From contig NZ_AUWQ01000011.1 in the NCBI RefSeq assembly GCF_000455205.1, positions 55,848 through 119,847 of the forward strand: DNA of 64,000 nucleotides. The letters run 5' to 3'. This DNA comes from Mycobacterium sp. UM_CSW. Its GTDB lineage: Bacteria > Actinomycetota > Actinomycetes > Mycobacteriales > Mycobacteriaceae. The position numbers and the translations under genes were made by a program. Below the pieces are notes generated by a model. It was not told the DNA's origin. It ran no database searches and saw nothing but the letters and a program-made list of their open reading frames with translations. Shown one piece after another: positions 47,375-57,153 of this stretch (position 1 is its first letter; the number at the start of each line of letters is the position of its first letter).

Positions 47375-48178
47375 GTGCTGTCGATGGTCACCCTCGCCGC
47401 CCGGCCCCACTTCAGCCTGCAGGCCTGGACATGCCGTCCCGACGGCTCGAGCTGGTCGGCGATTGAGCGCCCGATCGACGGACGGCTGGTCTTGGTCAGG
47501 TCCGGCCGGTTTCAGCGGCGAGGCTCAGACGGGCCGGTCAATCTCGATCCGACGGTCGGCTACGTCGGCGGCCCTGGCGAGGAAGACCAATTCGCACATC
47601 CCCACGGCGGTGACGTGTGCACCTCGGTGCGGCTGAACGCGGCGTCGTGGCGGCGGCTGGTCGGCGATGCCGGTCGACTGCGACACTCGACCTTCTACGT
47701 CGACGCTCGGCTGGAGCTCGCGCACCGGCGTTTGTTGGCCGGCGGCGAAATCGACTATCAGCTCGCCGAGAACGTCGTCGCGCTCATAGCCAGGGCGGTA
47801 CGAGCGGTAACCGACCGACACACGCCGCTGGCGGATCGGCCGGGTCCCGCCGACGCACTTCTCGTGCGGCGAGCGCGCGCGGCCATCCACGACGACGACC
47901 CGGCGGCGTGCGGCCTGTTCCCGCTGGCGGAGCTGCTGGGCACGTCGCCATACCGGTTGAGTAGGGCGTTCCCGCGCGAGCTGGGCGTATCGCTCACTCG
48001 GTATCGCAACCGCGTCCGGGTGAGCCGGGCGCTCGACCGGCTCGAGCGCGGTGAGTCGACGCTGGCCACCGTCGCCGCTGAACTCGGATTCGCCGACCAG
48101 GCGCACTTCACCCGCGTTGTTCGCCAACATGTGGCCCAGACCCCGGCGGCGATCCGCCGCGAGCTGTCTCCGCATTGA
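47375..48178 (+). CDS. AraC-family transcriptional regulator
   Basis: 267 residues. N-terminal sensing domain with a cupin-like start (RPHFSLQAWTCRPDG, and GRFQRRG), C-terminal double helix-turn-helix (LAELLGTSPYRLSRAFPRELG and VAAELGFADQAHFTRVVRQHVAQTP). Target unknown; the divergent SRPBCC gene is the nearest candidate. GTG start fixed by the -10 box spacing. Confidence 0.87.
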   Translation: MLSMVTLAARPHFSLQAWTCRPDGSSWSAIERPIDGRLVLVRSGRFQRRGSDGPVNLDPTVGYVGGPGEEDQFAHPHGGDVCTSVRLNAASWRRLVGDAGRLRHSTFYVDARLELAHRRLLAGGEIDYQLAENVVALIARAVRAVTDRHTPLADRPGPADALLVRRARAAIHDDDPAACGLFPLAELLGTSPYRLSRAFPRELGVSLTRYRNRVRVSRALDRLERGESTLATVAAELGFADQAHFTRVVRQHVAQTPAAIRRELSPH

Positions 48179-48482
48179 GTGTGCGCTGACGGCTTTCGGT
48201 GTGAAGGGAGGGCTCACACGCAAGCGGAAGTCCTACAAGTCCAGGCCGATAAGGACGCTAGCCGCCTGCGCCGCAACGGTCTGAGATCCAGTGGTCGCAT
48301 GTGTCAGACCGCTGATGAAGCGCACACCACGGAACGCCGACGCGACGCGGTCTCGCAAGCCGAGAACCGATGATCGCCATGCCCCAGCCGGACCAAGGAC
48401 TTAGGGCCCTACGCCCACGCGCCGGTGCAGCGCAACAATTGCAGCTGCACATCAATCAGCCTCAGGCAGAAGGGATCTTGCA
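48179..48482. other. 304-bp intergenic region with a decayed family-A palindrome and a DosR-like box
   Basis: The first ~50 bp are a shortened copy of the dispersed palindrome (GGCTTTCGGTGTGA at 48191 against TCACACGCAAGC at 48214, inner part lost). The middle ~170 bp show nothing I recognise. A DosR-like box lies at 48393-48412. An AAGGGA Shine-Dalgarno precedes the ATG at 48483. No credible gene is present. Confidence 0.6.
48393..48412. promoter_or_regulatory. DosR-like (dormancy) box
   Basis: CCAAGGACTTAGGGCCCTAC agrees with the DosR consensus TTSGGGACTWWAGTCCCNAA at about 13 of 20 positions, including the GGACT and CCC cores. It is 71 bp upstream of the coiled-coil protein gene, a workable activator distance. 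Confidence 0.45.
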
Positions 48483-48911
48483 ATGGCTGACAACGACCTG
48501 ACCACTCAATTCGAAAAGCTCTCCGCCGCGGTCAAGGAGGCGAACGAAAAGGTACGCGCCGCGGGGCAGCAGGCCCGAGAACAGGTCCAGGCCGACGCGG
48601 CTCGCGCGCGCGACCGGGCATCCAAGGCCGCCGACCACCTACAGGACCGAGCCGACGCCGCCCACGACGAGGCATCCAAGCACTGGCAGGAGCTGGCCGG
48701 CAATTGGAAGCACCACGTCGACAAGATTCGCAATGACATGGCGGAAAAGAGGGCCGCGCACGAAGCCAAAGAGATGGACGTCTATGCCAACATGGCCATC
48801 AGCTATGCGCTTGACGCGATCGATTTCGCGGAGTCCGCTGTTTACGAAGCGGAATATGCAGTGCTCGACGCGCTTTCGGCCCGTTCGGCGGCCGACGCCA
48901 TGGCCACCTGA
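48483..48911 (+). CDS. small helical coiled-coil protein, function unknown
   Basis: 142 residues, almost wholly alpha-helical: residues 5-95 have heptad-like Ala/Glu/Lys/Arg spacing (KLSAAVKEANEKVRAAGQQA, ARARDRASKAADHLQDRADA), then a less charged C-terminal helix (MAISYALDAIDFAESAVYEA). No signal peptide or membrane helix. It resembles apolipoprotein-like or stress-linked structural proteins in composition only. ATG at 48483 follows AAGGGA. The DosR-like box upstream suggests induction by hypoxia or nitric oxide. Confidence 0.8.
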   Translation: MADNDLTTQFEKLSAAVKEANEKVRAAGQQAREQVQADAARARDRASKAADHLQDRADAAHDEASKHWQELAGNWKHHVDKIRNDMAEKRAAHEAKEMDVYANMAISYALDAIDFAESAVYEAEYAVLDALSARSAADAMAT

Positions 48912-48931
48912 GGGCGACGAGCGGGCGAGGA

Positions 48932-49792
48932 CTACATGTCCAGGCCGATGTCGAGCACGCGCACCGAGTGGGTCAGCGCGCCGACGGCCAGGTAGTCCAC
49001 GCCGGTCGCGGCGTAGGTCGCCGCGTTCTCCAGGCTGAGTCCCCCGGACGATTCGAGCAGCACTGCGGGTGCCCGGGCGTCGCGGCGCTGTACGGCGGTC
49101 TGCGTCTGCCACACCGGGAAGTTGTCCAGCAGGATCAGCTCGGGCTTTTCCGGCAGCACCTCGTCGAGCTGCTCGAGCGAATCCACCTCGACCTCGCAGG
49201 GCAGGTCGGGGGCCGCTTCGCGCACCGCGCGCAGCGCCTCGACCACCGATCCGGCGGCGGCGACGTGGTTGTCCTTGATCAGGGCCGCGTCGCCGAGCCC
49301 CAGGCGGTGGTTGACGCCGCCGCCGACGCGAACCGCGTATTTCTGCAGCGCCCGCAGGCCGGGCAGGGTCTTGCGGGTGTCGCGGACCTTGGCCTTGGTG
49401 CCGTGCACCGCGTCGACCCAGGCCGCGGTGGCGGTGGCGATTCCGGACAGGTGGCAGATGAGGTTCAGCGCGGTCCGCTCCGCGGTCAGCAGGCCGCGGG
49501 TCTGCGCCCGGACCGTCAGCAGCGGCTCGCCCGGCCGCAGCCGGGCGCCGTCGTCGACGCGATCGAGCACCTGATAGCCGCCCGCGCCGAGGACCTCGTC
49601 GAGGACCAGCAACGCGACGTCCACCCCGGCGATCACGCCCGGCTCGCGGGGCACCATCGAGGCGGTGGCCACCGCCGCGGCCGGGACCGTGGCCTGCGTG
49701 GTGACGTCGGGCCCGTAGCGCAGATCCTCCTGCAGAGCGCGCCGGATCAGGTCCCGGGCGGTGTCGAGTTCGCCGTCGGACAGCATCGTCAC
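48932..49792 (-). CDS. nadC: nicotinate-nucleotide pyrophosphorylase
   Basis: 286 residues, converts quinolinate and PRPP to NaMN. Substrate-binding residues occur in KVRDTRKTLPGLRALQKYAV and GGGVNHRLGLGDAALIKDNH; CEVEVDSLEQLDEVL and ESSGGLSLENAATYA complete the barrel. GTG at 49792 overlaps the nadB stop; an ATG two codons later is possible. Last gene of nadABC. Confidence 0.96.
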   Translation of the reverse strand: MTMLSDGELDTARDLIRRALQEDLRYGPDVTTQATVPAAAVATASMVPREPGVIAGVDVALLVLDEVLGAGGYQVLDRVDDGARLRPGEPLLTVRAQTRGLLTAERTALNLICHLSGIATATAAWVDAVHGTKAKVRDTRKTLPGLRALQKYAVRVGGGVNHRLGLGDAALIKDNHVAAAGSVVEALRAVREAAPDLPCEVEVDSLEQLDEVLPEKPELILLDNFPVWQTQTAVQRRDARAPAVLLESSGGLSLENAATYAATGVDYLAVGALTHSVRVLDIGLDM

Positions 49793-51363
49793 CCCACCGC
49801 CGCCAGCGCCTCCACCAGCACCGAGTTCTGGTCGTCGGCCAGCCGGAGCACGCTGCTGCGGGCTTGTTCGGGCGCCGCGTCCGGGTACTCCGCGCGGTGG
49901 TGACACCCGCGGCTTTCGGTGCGCGCCAGGGCGCCCGCGGTCACCGCCCGGGCGGCCAGCGTCAACGCGATGTCCTCGAAGTCGCGCCGGCCGGTGATGT
50001 CGCGGATGGGCGCCCCGGATAGCTTGTCGGACAACCGGTTCAGCCCGGCGGCGTCGCGCACCACCGAGGCGTCGCGGCTCATGGCCCGGTGCAGGTCGCC
50101 GCGCGATGCGGCGGTGTGGGCGACGAGTTCGGGCGCGAGCGCGCGGGTCGGCCCGGCCGCCGACGCGTGCGCGGCCGCGGCCCTGCCGGCGCGACCGCCC
50201 ACCACCAGCCCCTCGAGCAAGCTGTTGGACGCCAAGCGGTTTGCGCCGTGCATCCCGGTGCGGGCCACCTCGCCGGCGGCGAACAGCCCGGGCAACTCGG
50301 TCTGCCCGTGCACGTCGGTGACGACGCCGCCGCAGCTGTAGTGCGCGCCGGGGACGACCGGAATGGGTTGGCGGACGGGGTCGATCCCGGCCTCCCGGCA
50401 CGCGGCGGTGACGGTCGGGAACCGCGCCTCGAAGCCCGCGATGCAGCGCGCGTCGAGGAAGACGCACGGGTCGCCGGTCTCCCGCAGCCGCGCGTCGATG
50501 GCCGCCGCGACGACGTCACGGGGAGCCAGGTCGCCCATCGGGTGAACGCCGGCGGTGACCGAATTGCCTTGGGAATCAAGCAGTATCGCACCCTCGCCGC
50601 GGATCGCCTCGGTGACCAGCGGACGGCGCCCGCCGCCACCTCCGAAAAGCATCGTCGGGTGGAACTGGATGAACTCGAGATCGCTGACCGGCACCCCGGC
50701 CCACAGCGCCAGCGCGATGCCGTCTCCGGTGGAGCCGTCGGGATTGGTGGTCGCCCCGTACAGGTGCCCGAGCCCGCCGGACGCGAGGATCACCGAGGGC
50801 GCGCTGATGACGCCGTAGCCGTCCGGGTTGCCCGCCCACACGCCGGTCACCGCGGCCCCGTCGTGCAGCACCCGCAGGGCCACGTGGCCGGTGCGGATGT
50901 CGAGCGTGGCCGCCGCGTGGTCGAGCGCGCGCTGGACCTCGGCGCCGGTGGCGTCGCCGCCGGCGTGCACGATGCGCCGCCGCGAGTGTCCGCCCTCGCG
51001 CGTCACGTCCCACCGGCCGGGCACGGCCTCGTCGAATCGCGCTCCGTCACCGACCAATTCGGACACGGCGCGGTAGCCGTCGGCGACGATCGAGCAGACG
51101 GCGTCGGGGTCGCACAGGCCGGCACCGGCGGCCAAGGTGTCGGCGACGTGGGCCTCGACCGAGTCGTCGTTGCCCGGCAACACCACCGCGATGCCGCCCT
51201 GCGCGTAGTGCGTCGCGGTCACCCCGCGCGCATCGTGCGCCTTGGACAGCACCACAACGCTGCGGCCGGCGCGATGCGCGGCCAGCGCCGCGGCCAAACC
51301 CGCTACGCCGGTTCCGATTACAACGACATCGGCGGAATGGGTCCAATCCGGACGGGTGATCAT
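49789..51363 (-). CDS. nadB: L-aspartate oxidase
   Basis: 524 residues, FAD enzyme making iminoaspartate. FAD-binding [13 protein letters not shown] near the N-terminus; substrate region [11 protein letters not shown] and the [18 protein letters not shown] and [14 protein letters not shown] motifs are intact. ATG overlaps the nadA stop (ATGA). Confidence 0.97.
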   Translation of the reverse strand: MITRPDWTHSADVVVIGTGVAGLAAALAAHRAGRSVVVLSKAHDARGVTATHYAQGGIAVVLPGNDDSVEAHVADTLAAGAGLCDPDAVCSIVADGYRAVSELVGDGARFDEAVPGRWDVTREGGHSRRRIVHAGGDATGAEVQRALDHAAATLDIRTGHVALRVLHDGAAVTGVWAGNPDGYGVISAPSVILASGGLGHLYGATTNPDGSTGDGIALALWAGVPVSDLEFIQFHPTMLFGGGGGRRPLVTEAIRGEGAILLDSQGNSVTAGVHPMGDLAPRDVVAAAIDARLRETGDPCVFLDARCIAGFEARFPTVTAACREAGIDPVRQPIPVVPGAHYSCGGVVTDVHGQTELPGLFAAGEVARTGMHGANRLASNSLLEGLVVGGRAGRAAAAHASAAGPTRALAPELVAHTAASRGDLHRAMSRDASVVRDAAGLNRLSDKLSGAPIRDITGRRDFEDIALTLAARAVTAGALARTESRGCHHRAEYPDAAPEQARSSVLRLADDQNSVLVEALAAVG

Positions 51364-52409
51364 TCGCCGCCGCCCGGCTGCCCGATCTCGATCATTCGCT
51401 GCACGCTGCGCCGGCCCGCCGCGGCGATCTCGGGGTCGACGTGGACTTCGTCGGCCCCCTCGACCAGGCAGCGCAGCAGCGCGGCCGGGGTGATCATCTT
51501 CATGTACTTGCAGGAGGCCCGGTCGTTGACGGCGCGGAAGTCGACTTGCGGTGCGGCGCGGCGCAATTGGTGCAACATGCCGACCTCGGTGGCGACCAGG
51601 ACCTTGCGCGCCTTCGTCTCGTGGGCGGCATCGAGCATGCCGCCGGTGGACAGGATCTTCACCCGCTCCGCCGGGAACGCGCCCTCGCCGGCGAGGTACA
51701 AAGCCGAAGTGGCGCAGCCACATTCGGGGTGCACATAGAGTTCGGCGTCGGGGTTTGCGCGCGCCTGCTCGGAGAGCTCGTCGCCGTTGATGCCGGCGTG
51801 CACGTGGCATTCGCCGGCCCACACGTGCAGGTTCTTACGCCCCGTCACGCGCCGAACGTGGGCGCCGAGGAATTGGTCCGGGCAGAACAGCACCTCGCGG
51901 TCGGGGTCGATGGACTCGACGACGTCGACCGCGTTGGACGACGTGCAGCAGATGTCCGTCAGCGCCTTCACCGCGGCGGTGGTGTTGACGTAGGAGACGA
52001 CGACGGCACCGGGGTGCTCGTCCTTCCAGGCGCGCAGTTCGTCGGGGGTGATGGAATCGGCCAGCGAGCAGCCGGCCCGCTGGTCCGGAATGAGCACGGT
52101 CTTGTCCGGGCTGAGGATCTTGGCGGTCTCGGCCATGAAGTGCACACCGCAGAACACGATGGTGTCCTCGGGCGCATCGGCGGCGATCCGCGACAGCGCC
52201 AGCGAATCGCCCACGTGGTCGGCGACGTCCTGGATGGCGGGCAGCTGGTAGTTGTGCGCGAGCAGCGTGGCGCCGCGCAGCGTGGCCAGCCGGCGAACCT
52301 CGGCGGCCCACTGCTCGTCTCCGTCCAGGCCGGTGTATCCGGCGGGGGTGTCGGTGATGCGGGCACTCAGGTCGTCCGCGAGGGTGTCCATGCCAATCGA
52401 AACCGTCAC
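51360..52409 (-). CDS. nadA: quinolinate synthase
   Basis: 349 residues, 4Fe-4S enzyme that condenses iminoaspartate with DHAP. The three cluster cysteines are in [26 protein letters not shown] and the C-terminal CKYMKM, with HNYQ at the substrate site. GTG at 52409 is preceded by AAAGGAA and gives the exact M. tuberculosis length; a longer frame to 52472 runs through the operator and is rejected. It leads nadABC, divergent from the NrtR-type regulator. Confidence 0.97.
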   Translation of the reverse strand: MTVSIGMDTLADDLSARITDTPAGYTGLDGDEQWAAEVRRLATLRGATLLAHNYQLPAIQDVADHVGDSLALSRIAADAPEDTIVFCGVHFMAETAKILSPDKTVLIPDQRAGCSLADSITPDELRAWKDEHPGAVVVSYVNTTAAVKALTDICCTSSNAVDVVESIDPDREVLFCPDQFLGAHVRRVTGRKNLHVWAGECHVHAGINGDELSEQARANPDAELYVHPECGCATSALYLAGEGAFPAERVKILSTGGMLDAAHETKARKVLVATEVGMLHQLRRAAPQVDFRAVNDRASCKYMKMITPAALLRCLVEGADEVHVDPEIAAAGRRSVQRMIEIGQPGGGE

Positions 52410-52432
52410 AGCGGTTCCTTTCGTCCCGGGAG

Positions 52433-52455
52433 GTTTTCGACTTACAATCGAAAAC
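52433..52455. promoter_or_regulatory. NrtR-type operator covering the regulator's own -10 box
   Basis: GTTTTCGA and TCGAAAAC are perfect 8-bp arms around a 7-bp spacer, ending one base before the ATG at 52456. The spacer contains the TACAAT -10 box, and nadA starts 24 bp to the other side, so binding would shut both divergent genes. Confidence 0.85.
52443..52448 (+). promoter_or_regulatory. -10 box TACAAT, leaderless nrtR promoter
   Basis: TACAAT lies inside the operator spacer, 7 nt before the ATG at 52456. Confidence 0.6.
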
Positions 52456-53163
52456 ATGGGCCATACTAGCACTGAACACGAGGTGCTTGCCGTCGTGTTC
52501 CAGGTTCGTCAGGTAACGGCGGCCCCCCGTAGACAGAAACCCCAGTTGAACGTCCTGTTATGGCAACGCGCCCGGGAACCGCAGAAGGGCGCCTGGTCGC
52601 TGCCGGGCGGCCGGCTGCGCACCGACGAGGACATGACCACCTCGGTTCGCCGCCAGCTGGCCGAGAAGGTCGACCTACGAGAGCTGGCTCACTTGGAGCA
52701 GCTCGCTGTGTTTTCCGACCCACACCGGGTCCCCGGTGCCCGGGTGATCGCCTCGACGTTCCTGGGCCTGGTGCCCTCCCCCGCCACCCCGGAACTGCCC
52801 CCGGACACCCGCTGGCATCCGGTGGATTCGCTGCCGCCCATGGCGTTCGACCACGGCCCGATGGTGGCCCACGCCCAAACCAGGCTGGCCGCCAAGATGT
52901 CCTACACCAACATCGGATTCGCTTTAGCCCCAAGGGAATTCGCGCTGTCCGCGTTGCGCGATATCTACGGCGCCGCGCTGGGCTACCAGGTCGACGCGAC
53001 GAACCTGCAGCGCGTGCTGGTCCGGCGCGGGGTCATCAGCCAGACCGGCACCATCGCGCAGTCCGGCCGCAGCGGCGGACGGCCGGCGGCGCTTTATCAC
53101 TTCACCGACTCCCAGCTAAGGGTCACCGACGAATTCGCCGCGTTCCGGCCGCCCGGCGTTTAA
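52456..53163 (+). CDS. Nudix-related transcriptional regulator of NAD synthesis (NrtR type)
   Basis: 235 residues, orthologue of Rv1593c. The N-terminal Nudix domain is degenerate: the box reads GGRLRTDE ... [10 protein letters not shown], where two catalytic glutamates are replaced, as in NrtR regulators that bind ADP-ribose or NAD-related ligands without hydrolysing them. A winged-helix domain follows from about residue 155 ([30 protein letters not shown]). It is divergent from nadABC over a perfect operator, so it probably represses de novo NAD synthesis when the pool is full. Literature on M. smegmatis NrtR describes such a role, from memory. Confidence 0.92.
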   Translation: MGHTSTEHEVLAVVFQVRQVTAAPRRQKPQLNVLLWQRAREPQKGAWSLPGGRLRTDEDMTTSVRRQLAEKVDLRELAHLEQLAVFSDPHRVPGARVIASTFLGLVPSPATPELPPDTRWHPVDSLPPMAFDHGPMVAHAQTRLAAKMSYTNIGFALAPREFALSALRDIYGAALGYQVDATNLQRVLVRRGVISQTGTIAQSGRSGGRPAALYHFTDSQLRVTDEFAAFRPPGV

Positions 53164-53319
53164 CGCCCCGCCCGCCGCGACACGCCGGTACATTGGGCAG
53201 AACACCTTTCGCCCGTGAGCTGGGGGGACCACGAGAACTGGCTCACAACGCGGCGATTACGTTTTGGTCACCGTCCGTTCATGCGCGAGAATGCCGGATG
53301 GCCAAGGAGGGATCTGCGA

Positions 53320-54660
53320 ATGGTTGAGCTCGGCAATCTCGCGGGAACGCGTGGCGCTCAGTGGATCGGACGGCCGCACCACGAGGACCTGCAGCGCAAG
53401 GTCCGGCCGCTGCTGCCCTCGGACGACCCGTTCTACCAGCCGCCGCCCGGCTACCAGCACGCCGAGCCCGGCACGGTGCTGCGCTCGCGCGACGTCGAGC
53501 TGGCGTTTTTAGGTCTGGTGCCCCAGCCCGTCAAGGCCGTCCAGCTGCTGTACCGCACGATGGACATGAATGGCCAGCCCGAGGCGACGGCGACCACCGT
53601 GATCGTCCCGGCTCAGCTGGCTCCGGGGCAGAGCTGCCCGGTGTTGTCGTACCAGTGCGCGATCGACGCGATGACGTCGCGTTGCTTTCCGTCCTACGCG
53701 CTGAGGCGCCGGGCCAAGGCCCTCGGGTCGCTCAGCCAGTTCGAGTTCTTGCTGATCACCGCCGCCGTCGCCGAGGGCTGGGCCGTGTCGGTGCCCGACC
53801 ACGAGGGCATCCACGGTTCGTGGGGCGCGCCGTACGAGCCCGGTTACCGCGTGCTGGACGGCATCCGCGCCGCGCTGAGCTCGGAACGGCTCGGGCTGTC
53901 ACCGTCGGCGCCGATCGGGCTGTGGGGCTACTCCGGCGGTGGCCTGGCCAGCGCGTGGGCCGCGGAGATGTGCGGCGATTACGCCCCGGAACTGGACATC
54001 GTCGGCGCGGTGCTGGGCTCGCCCGTCGGCGACCTCGGCCACACGTTTCGCCGGCTCAACGGGAGCTTCCTCGCCGGCCTGCCCGCGCTGGTGGTGGCGG
54101 CGCTGGCCAAGATCTACCCCGACCTGGACCGGATCATCAAGGAGCACACCAACGAGGAGGGTCGCGCCCTGCTCGACTCGCTGCACGACATGACGACCGT
54201 GGAGGCCGTCCTGAGGATGGCCGGCAAGAACATGGGCGACTATCTCGACGAGCCGCTCGAAGAGATCCTGTCGACCCCCGAGGTCACCTACGTCTTCGAC
54301 AGCATCAAGCTGGGTGCGGCGGTGCCGACGCCGCCGGTGCTGATCGTGCAGGCGGTGCACGACTACCTGATCGACGTGCACGACATCGACGAGCTCGCCG
54401 ACGCCTATTCGGCCGGCGGCGCCCGGGTCACCTACCACCGGGACGCGTTCAACGAACACATCTGCCTGCACCCGCTGTCCGCGCCGATGACCCTGCGCTG
54501 GCTCACCGACCGGTTCGCCGGCCGGCCGCTGACCGAGCACCTGATCCGCACCACGTGGCCGACGATGTTCAACCCGATGACCTACGTCGGCATGGCGCGA
54601 CTGGTCAAGATCGCGGCCAAGGTCATCACCGGCCGAAAGATCCCGCACCGTCCGCTCTAA
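53320..54660 (+). CDS. secretory-lipase-type alpha/beta hydrolase
   Basis: 446 residues, exact length of Rv1592c. The nucleophile elbow [14 protein letters not shown] is typical of the fungal-type secretory lipase (LIP) family; the later [20 protein letters not shown] carries the catalytic histidine, and an aspartate in [15 protein letters not shown] completes the triad. Hydrolyses acylglycerol or wax-type esters, probably cell-associated since no signal peptide is visible. ATG at 53320 follows AAGGAGG; an earlier frame to 53215 crosses a GTGAGC/GCTCAC hairpin and has no family match. Confidence 0.93.
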   Translation: MVELGNLAGTRGAQWIGRPHHEDLQRKVRPLLPSDDPFYQPPPGYQHAEPGTVLRSRDVELAFLGLVPQPVKAVQLLYRTMDMNGQPEATATTVIVPAQLAPGQSCPVLSYQCAIDAMTSRCFPSYALRRRAKALGSLSQFEFLLITAAVAEGWAVSVPDHEGIHGSWGAPYEPGYRVLDGIRAALSSERLGLSPSAPIGLWGYSGGGLASAWAAEMCGDYAPELDIVGAVLGSPVGDLGHTFRRLNGSFLAGLPALVVAALAKIYPDLDRIIKEHTNEEGRALLDSLHDMTTVEAVLRMAGKNMGDYLDEPLEEILSTPEVTYVFDSIKLGAAVPTPPVLIVQAVHDYLIDVHDIDELADAYSAGGARVTYHRDAFNEHICLHPLSAPMTLRWLTDRFAGRPLTEHLIRTTWPTMFNPMTYVGMARLVKIAAKVITGRKIPHRPL

Positions 54661-54689
54661 GGTCCCTGGACGTCGCGATCGGCACCCGC

Positions 54690-54793
54690 GTGTTGAGTGT
54701 GTGTCCTGGGCTTTGCGCGTGAATCCACGGCGGAAAAATCGCCCAGATCTCGCCGTGGGTTCACACCGAAAGCCGTGAATTCACACTCGACAC
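54690..54793. repeat. nested palindrome, family A copy 3
   Basis: Outer GTGTTGAGTGTG (54690) / CACACTCGACAC (54782), middle GGCTTTGCGCGTGAA against the TTCACACCGAAAGCC copy, inner CCACGGCG (54725) / CGCCGTGG (54751). Lies between the convergent lipase and DUF2567 genes; the best-preserved copy of the family. Confidence 0.8.
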
Positions 54794-54804
54794 GGCTGCG
54801 ACGC

Positions 54805-55464
54805 CTACGAGACGGCGGCCTCCGGGGCCTCGGGCTCCATCGGCAGCGCGCCGGAAGGCCGACCGGCCACCGGAAGACCACCCAGGTCGTCGCGGGCGTC
54901 GGCCGCCGCGAGAAGCGCGCACACCAGCGCGGCGATCCCCGCGGGCCAGGCCAGCGTCACCGCCACCTGCGGCAGGTGGAGGGCGAAGAACACCGGCGGC
55001 GCCTGGGTGACATAGGCGACCGGCGGGGTGCCCGAGACCGCGACCGCATCGAAGTTCAGCGCGCCGTAGCGCAGCCGAACCAGCAGCGCACCCGTCCCCG
55101 CAGCCACCGCCGCGGCGACCAGCATGCCGAGCGACAACCCCAGAACCATCGCGGGCCCGCGGTGCTCGCGCCGCTGCCACACCAGCACCGCGCCCACCAC
55201 CGCCAGCGCCGTCAACAGGCCCAGCAGCATGGCTGGCGCGATGAAGAAGTGCTCGGACTCGGTGCCCAGATAGTCGTGGACCCGCTCGCCGGCCCGCGTG
55301 ATCGCCACGACCGCGCGAATCGGTGGCGCGATCCAGGCCCACAGCGCGCCGATCGCGACACCGGTCGCGGTCACCCCCAGCACCGCGACGAGGACCGCGC
55401 GCGCCCGCGCCTTGCGGGGCACGCCCGCGGGTTCGAAGGGCGCGGGTTCGGCGTGCTCGGTCAC
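54805..55464 (-). CDS. DUF2567 membrane protein
   Basis: 219 residues, orthologue of Rv1591. Four transmembrane helices (for example [20 protein letters not shown] and [20 protein letters not shown]) and a hydrophilic N-terminal tail. Actinobacterial family with no assigned function. GTG at 55464 overlaps the bsaP stop, so it is the third gene of the bioB transcript. Confidence 0.85.
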   Translation of the reverse strand: MTEHAEPAPFEPAGVPRKARARAVLVAVLGVTATGVAIGALWAWIAPPIRAVVAITRAGERVHDYLGTESEHFFIAPAMLLGLLTALAVVGAVLVWQRREHRGPAMVLGLSLGMLVAAAVAAGTGALLVRLRYGALNFDAVAVSGTPPVAYVTQAPPVFFALHLPQVAVTLAWPAGIAALVCALLAAADARDDLGGLPVAGRPSGALPMEPEAPEAAVS

Positions 55465-55688
55465 CGCTGTGCCTCCATGTCCGCAGAGTCGACCTCGCCG
55501 TGCCGCGAGCACCGCGCCCGCCAGCCGTCGGGCCGCACCTGGACCACCATGCGGCGTCCGCATTGGGCGCAGAACCGGGGCGGCTCGAGGCCCAGCTCGG
55601 CGGCCGTCGGCACGGCCGTGCCGCCCTGCTCCCCGGTGTAGACGTTGTAGACGCCGGCGCTGACCGGGGCGCCCAATTCCCGAACCAC
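55461..55688 (-). CDS. bsaP: biotin synthase auxiliary protein
   Basis: 75 residues, orthologue of Rv1590. A short N-terminal segment ([18 protein letters not shown]) precedes a zinc-ribbon-like half site FCAQCGRRM and a later [11 protein letters not shown] protein with this layout, encoded next to bioB, has been reported as an auxiliary factor that mycobacterial BioB needs for turnover (from memory, BsaP). GTG at 55688, 13 bp after bioB; the stop overlaps the DUF2567 gene. Confidence 0.82.
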   Translation of the reverse strand: MVRELGAPVSAGVYNVYTGEQGGTAVPTAAELGLEPPRFCAQCGRRMVVQVRPDGWRARCSRHGEVDSADMEAQR

Positions 55689-55701
55689 GGTCTCCAGTCT
55701 C

Positions 55702-56742
55702 TTACAGGCTGGCGTTGAGCGCCTTGATCGGCATCTGCAAATCCTGCAGCAGTTCCAGATCCGCCTCGGCGGGGCGCCCGAGCGTGGTCAGGTAGTTCCC
55801 GACGATCACCGCGTTGATGCCGCCTAGGATGCCCTGCTTGGCGCCGAGATCACCCAGCGTGATCTCGCGCCCGCCGGCAAAGCGCAGCATCGTGCGCGGC
55901 AACGCCAGCCGGAAGGCGGCGACCGACTTCAATGCCTCGCTGACCGGCAGCACTTCCAGGTCGCCGAACGGGGTGCCCGGCCGCGGGTTCAGGAAGTTCA
56001 GTGGCACCTCGTCGGGCCCGAGCTCGGCCAGGTCGGCCGCGAACTCCGCGCGCTGCTCCAGGGTTTCGCCCATGCCGAGGATGCCGCCGCAGCACACCTC
56101 CATGCCGGCGTCGCGCACCATCGACAGCGTCTCCCAGCGCTCTTCCCAGGTGTGGGTCGTCACGACGTTGGGGAAGAACGAGCGGGCCGTCTCCAGGTTG
56201 TGGTTGTAGCGGTGCACGCCCATCGCCGAGAGCTGCTCCACCTGCTCGGCGCTCAGCATCCCCAGCGAGCAGGCGATGTTGATCTCGACCTCGTCGCGGA
56301 TCGCCTCGATGCCGGCCGCGACCTGCGCCATCAACCTCTCGTCGGGGCCGCGGACCGCGGCCACGATGCAGAACTCGGTGGCGCCCGACTTGGCCGTCTG
56401 CTTCGCCGCCTCGACCAGGCTGGGGATGTCGAGCCGCGCGCTGCGCACCGGCGACGAGAACAGCCCGGACTGGGAGCAGAAGTGGCAATCCTCCGGGCAC
56501 CCGCCGGTCTTGAGGCTGATGATGCCCTCGACCTCGACCTCGGGGCCGCACCAGCGCATCCGCACCTCGTGGGCCAACGCCAGCAGCTCCTCGAGCCGAT
56601 CGTCGGGCAGCTGCAGCACCCGCAGCACCTGGTCGCGGGTCAGGCCCTCGCCGCCGTCGAGCACCTGCCGGCGGGCCACCGCGAGGATGTCGTCGTTCGA
56701 GTCGTCGGCGTCGGTCGTCGGCCGAGTTGCCGCTTGAGTCAC
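55702..56742 (-). CDS. bioB: biotin synthase
   Basis: 346 residues, radical-SAM enzyme that inserts sulfur into dethiobiotin. The 4Fe-4S cluster motif is CPEDCHFC (CxxxCxxC); [12 protein letters not shown] and the conserved arginine/cysteine positions of the 2Fe-2S site ([27 protein letters not shown]) are present. GTG at 56742 follows GGGGAG. It leads bioB-bsaP-DUF2567 and is divergent from a membrane-protein operon. Confidence 0.97.
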   Translation of the reverse strand: MTQAATRPTTDADDSNDDILAVARRQVLDGGEGLTRDQVLRVLQLPDDRLEELLALAHEVRMRWCGPEVEVEGIISLKTGGCPEDCHFCSQSGLFSSPVRSARLDIPSLVEAAKQTAKSGATEFCIVAAVRGPDERLMAQVAAGIEAIRDEVEINIACSLGMLSAEQVEQLSAMGVHRYNHNLETARSFFPNVVTTHTWEERWETLSMVRDAGMEVCCGGILGMGETLEQRAEFAADLAELGPDEVPLNFLNPRPGTPFGDLEVLPVSEALKSVAAFRLALPRTMLRFAGGREITLGDLGAKQGILGGINAVIVGNYLTTLGRPAEADLELLQDLQMPIKALNASL

Positions 56743-56806
56743 CAGGTACTCCCCTGCATCTTTTTGCGTGCGCGCGCACCCGCACCTGCCATTCGTGATG
56801 GCAGCC

Positions 56807-56822
56807 TGAACAAATCGGTTCA
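56807..56822. promoter_or_regulatory. TGAAC-N6-GTTCA inverted repeat upstream of bioB
   Basis: TGAACAAATCGGTTCA, 65 bp before the bioB start and 62 bp before the membrane operon. It resembles the TGAAC...GTTCA operator of BioQ-type biotin repressors of corynebacteria and mycobacteria, but with a longer spacer than I recall. Confidence 0.4.
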
Positions 56823-56883
56823 AAGTAGGGTAACGGCCTCCGAGGGAGGGGACAGACGGGGTCCGCCGGGGTATGTCTGATCA

Positions 56884-57075
56884 ATGACTGTTTGGGAGGC
56901 CCAGGCGCACGTCGAGTACCTGGCCCACCACATGCTGCTGCTGGCGATCCCCGCCTTCCTGCCGGCGATCGTGGTGGTCGGCGTCATCCTGTACGTCGCG
57001 CTGAGAGACCGCCGCAACGGCGGCGACGCTGGTGTGAACCAGCAAAGCGACGCCGCCGACAAAAAGCGTGATTGA
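56884..57075 (+). CDS. small single-pass membrane protein
   Basis: 63 residues: a short amphipathic N-terminus (MTVWEAQAHVEYLAHHMLLL), one transmembrane helix (LAIPAFLPAIVVVGVILYVAL) and a charged tail rich in Arg, Asp and Lys. Three histidines lie just before the helix. It is 78 bp before the large membrane protein and runs in the same direction, so it is probably a small accessory subunit of that complex. No family is recognised. Confidence 0.7.
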   Translation: MTVWEAQAHVEYLAHHMLLLAIPAFLPAIVVVGVILYVALRDRRNGGDAGVNQQSDAADKKRD

Positions 57076-57153
57076 CGGGCCCTGGATCGGGGCATTCCGG
57101 TTCCTGCGAGCTGCATCACAGCTCGCCAGGCTGCGGTGCAGGAGGGTTTGACG

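Noticed and set aside
48204-48218. TGTGA-N9-TCACA as a CRP-type (cAMP receptor) site
   Set aside because: Spacing is 9 rather than 6, and both halves are explained as remnants of the dispersed family-A palindrome.
53215-53245. GTGAGC/GCTCAC hairpin and a GTG start giving a 481-codon lipase
   Set aside because: The extra 35 residues match nothing, and the ATG at 53320 has a strong Shine-Dalgarno and the family length of 446.
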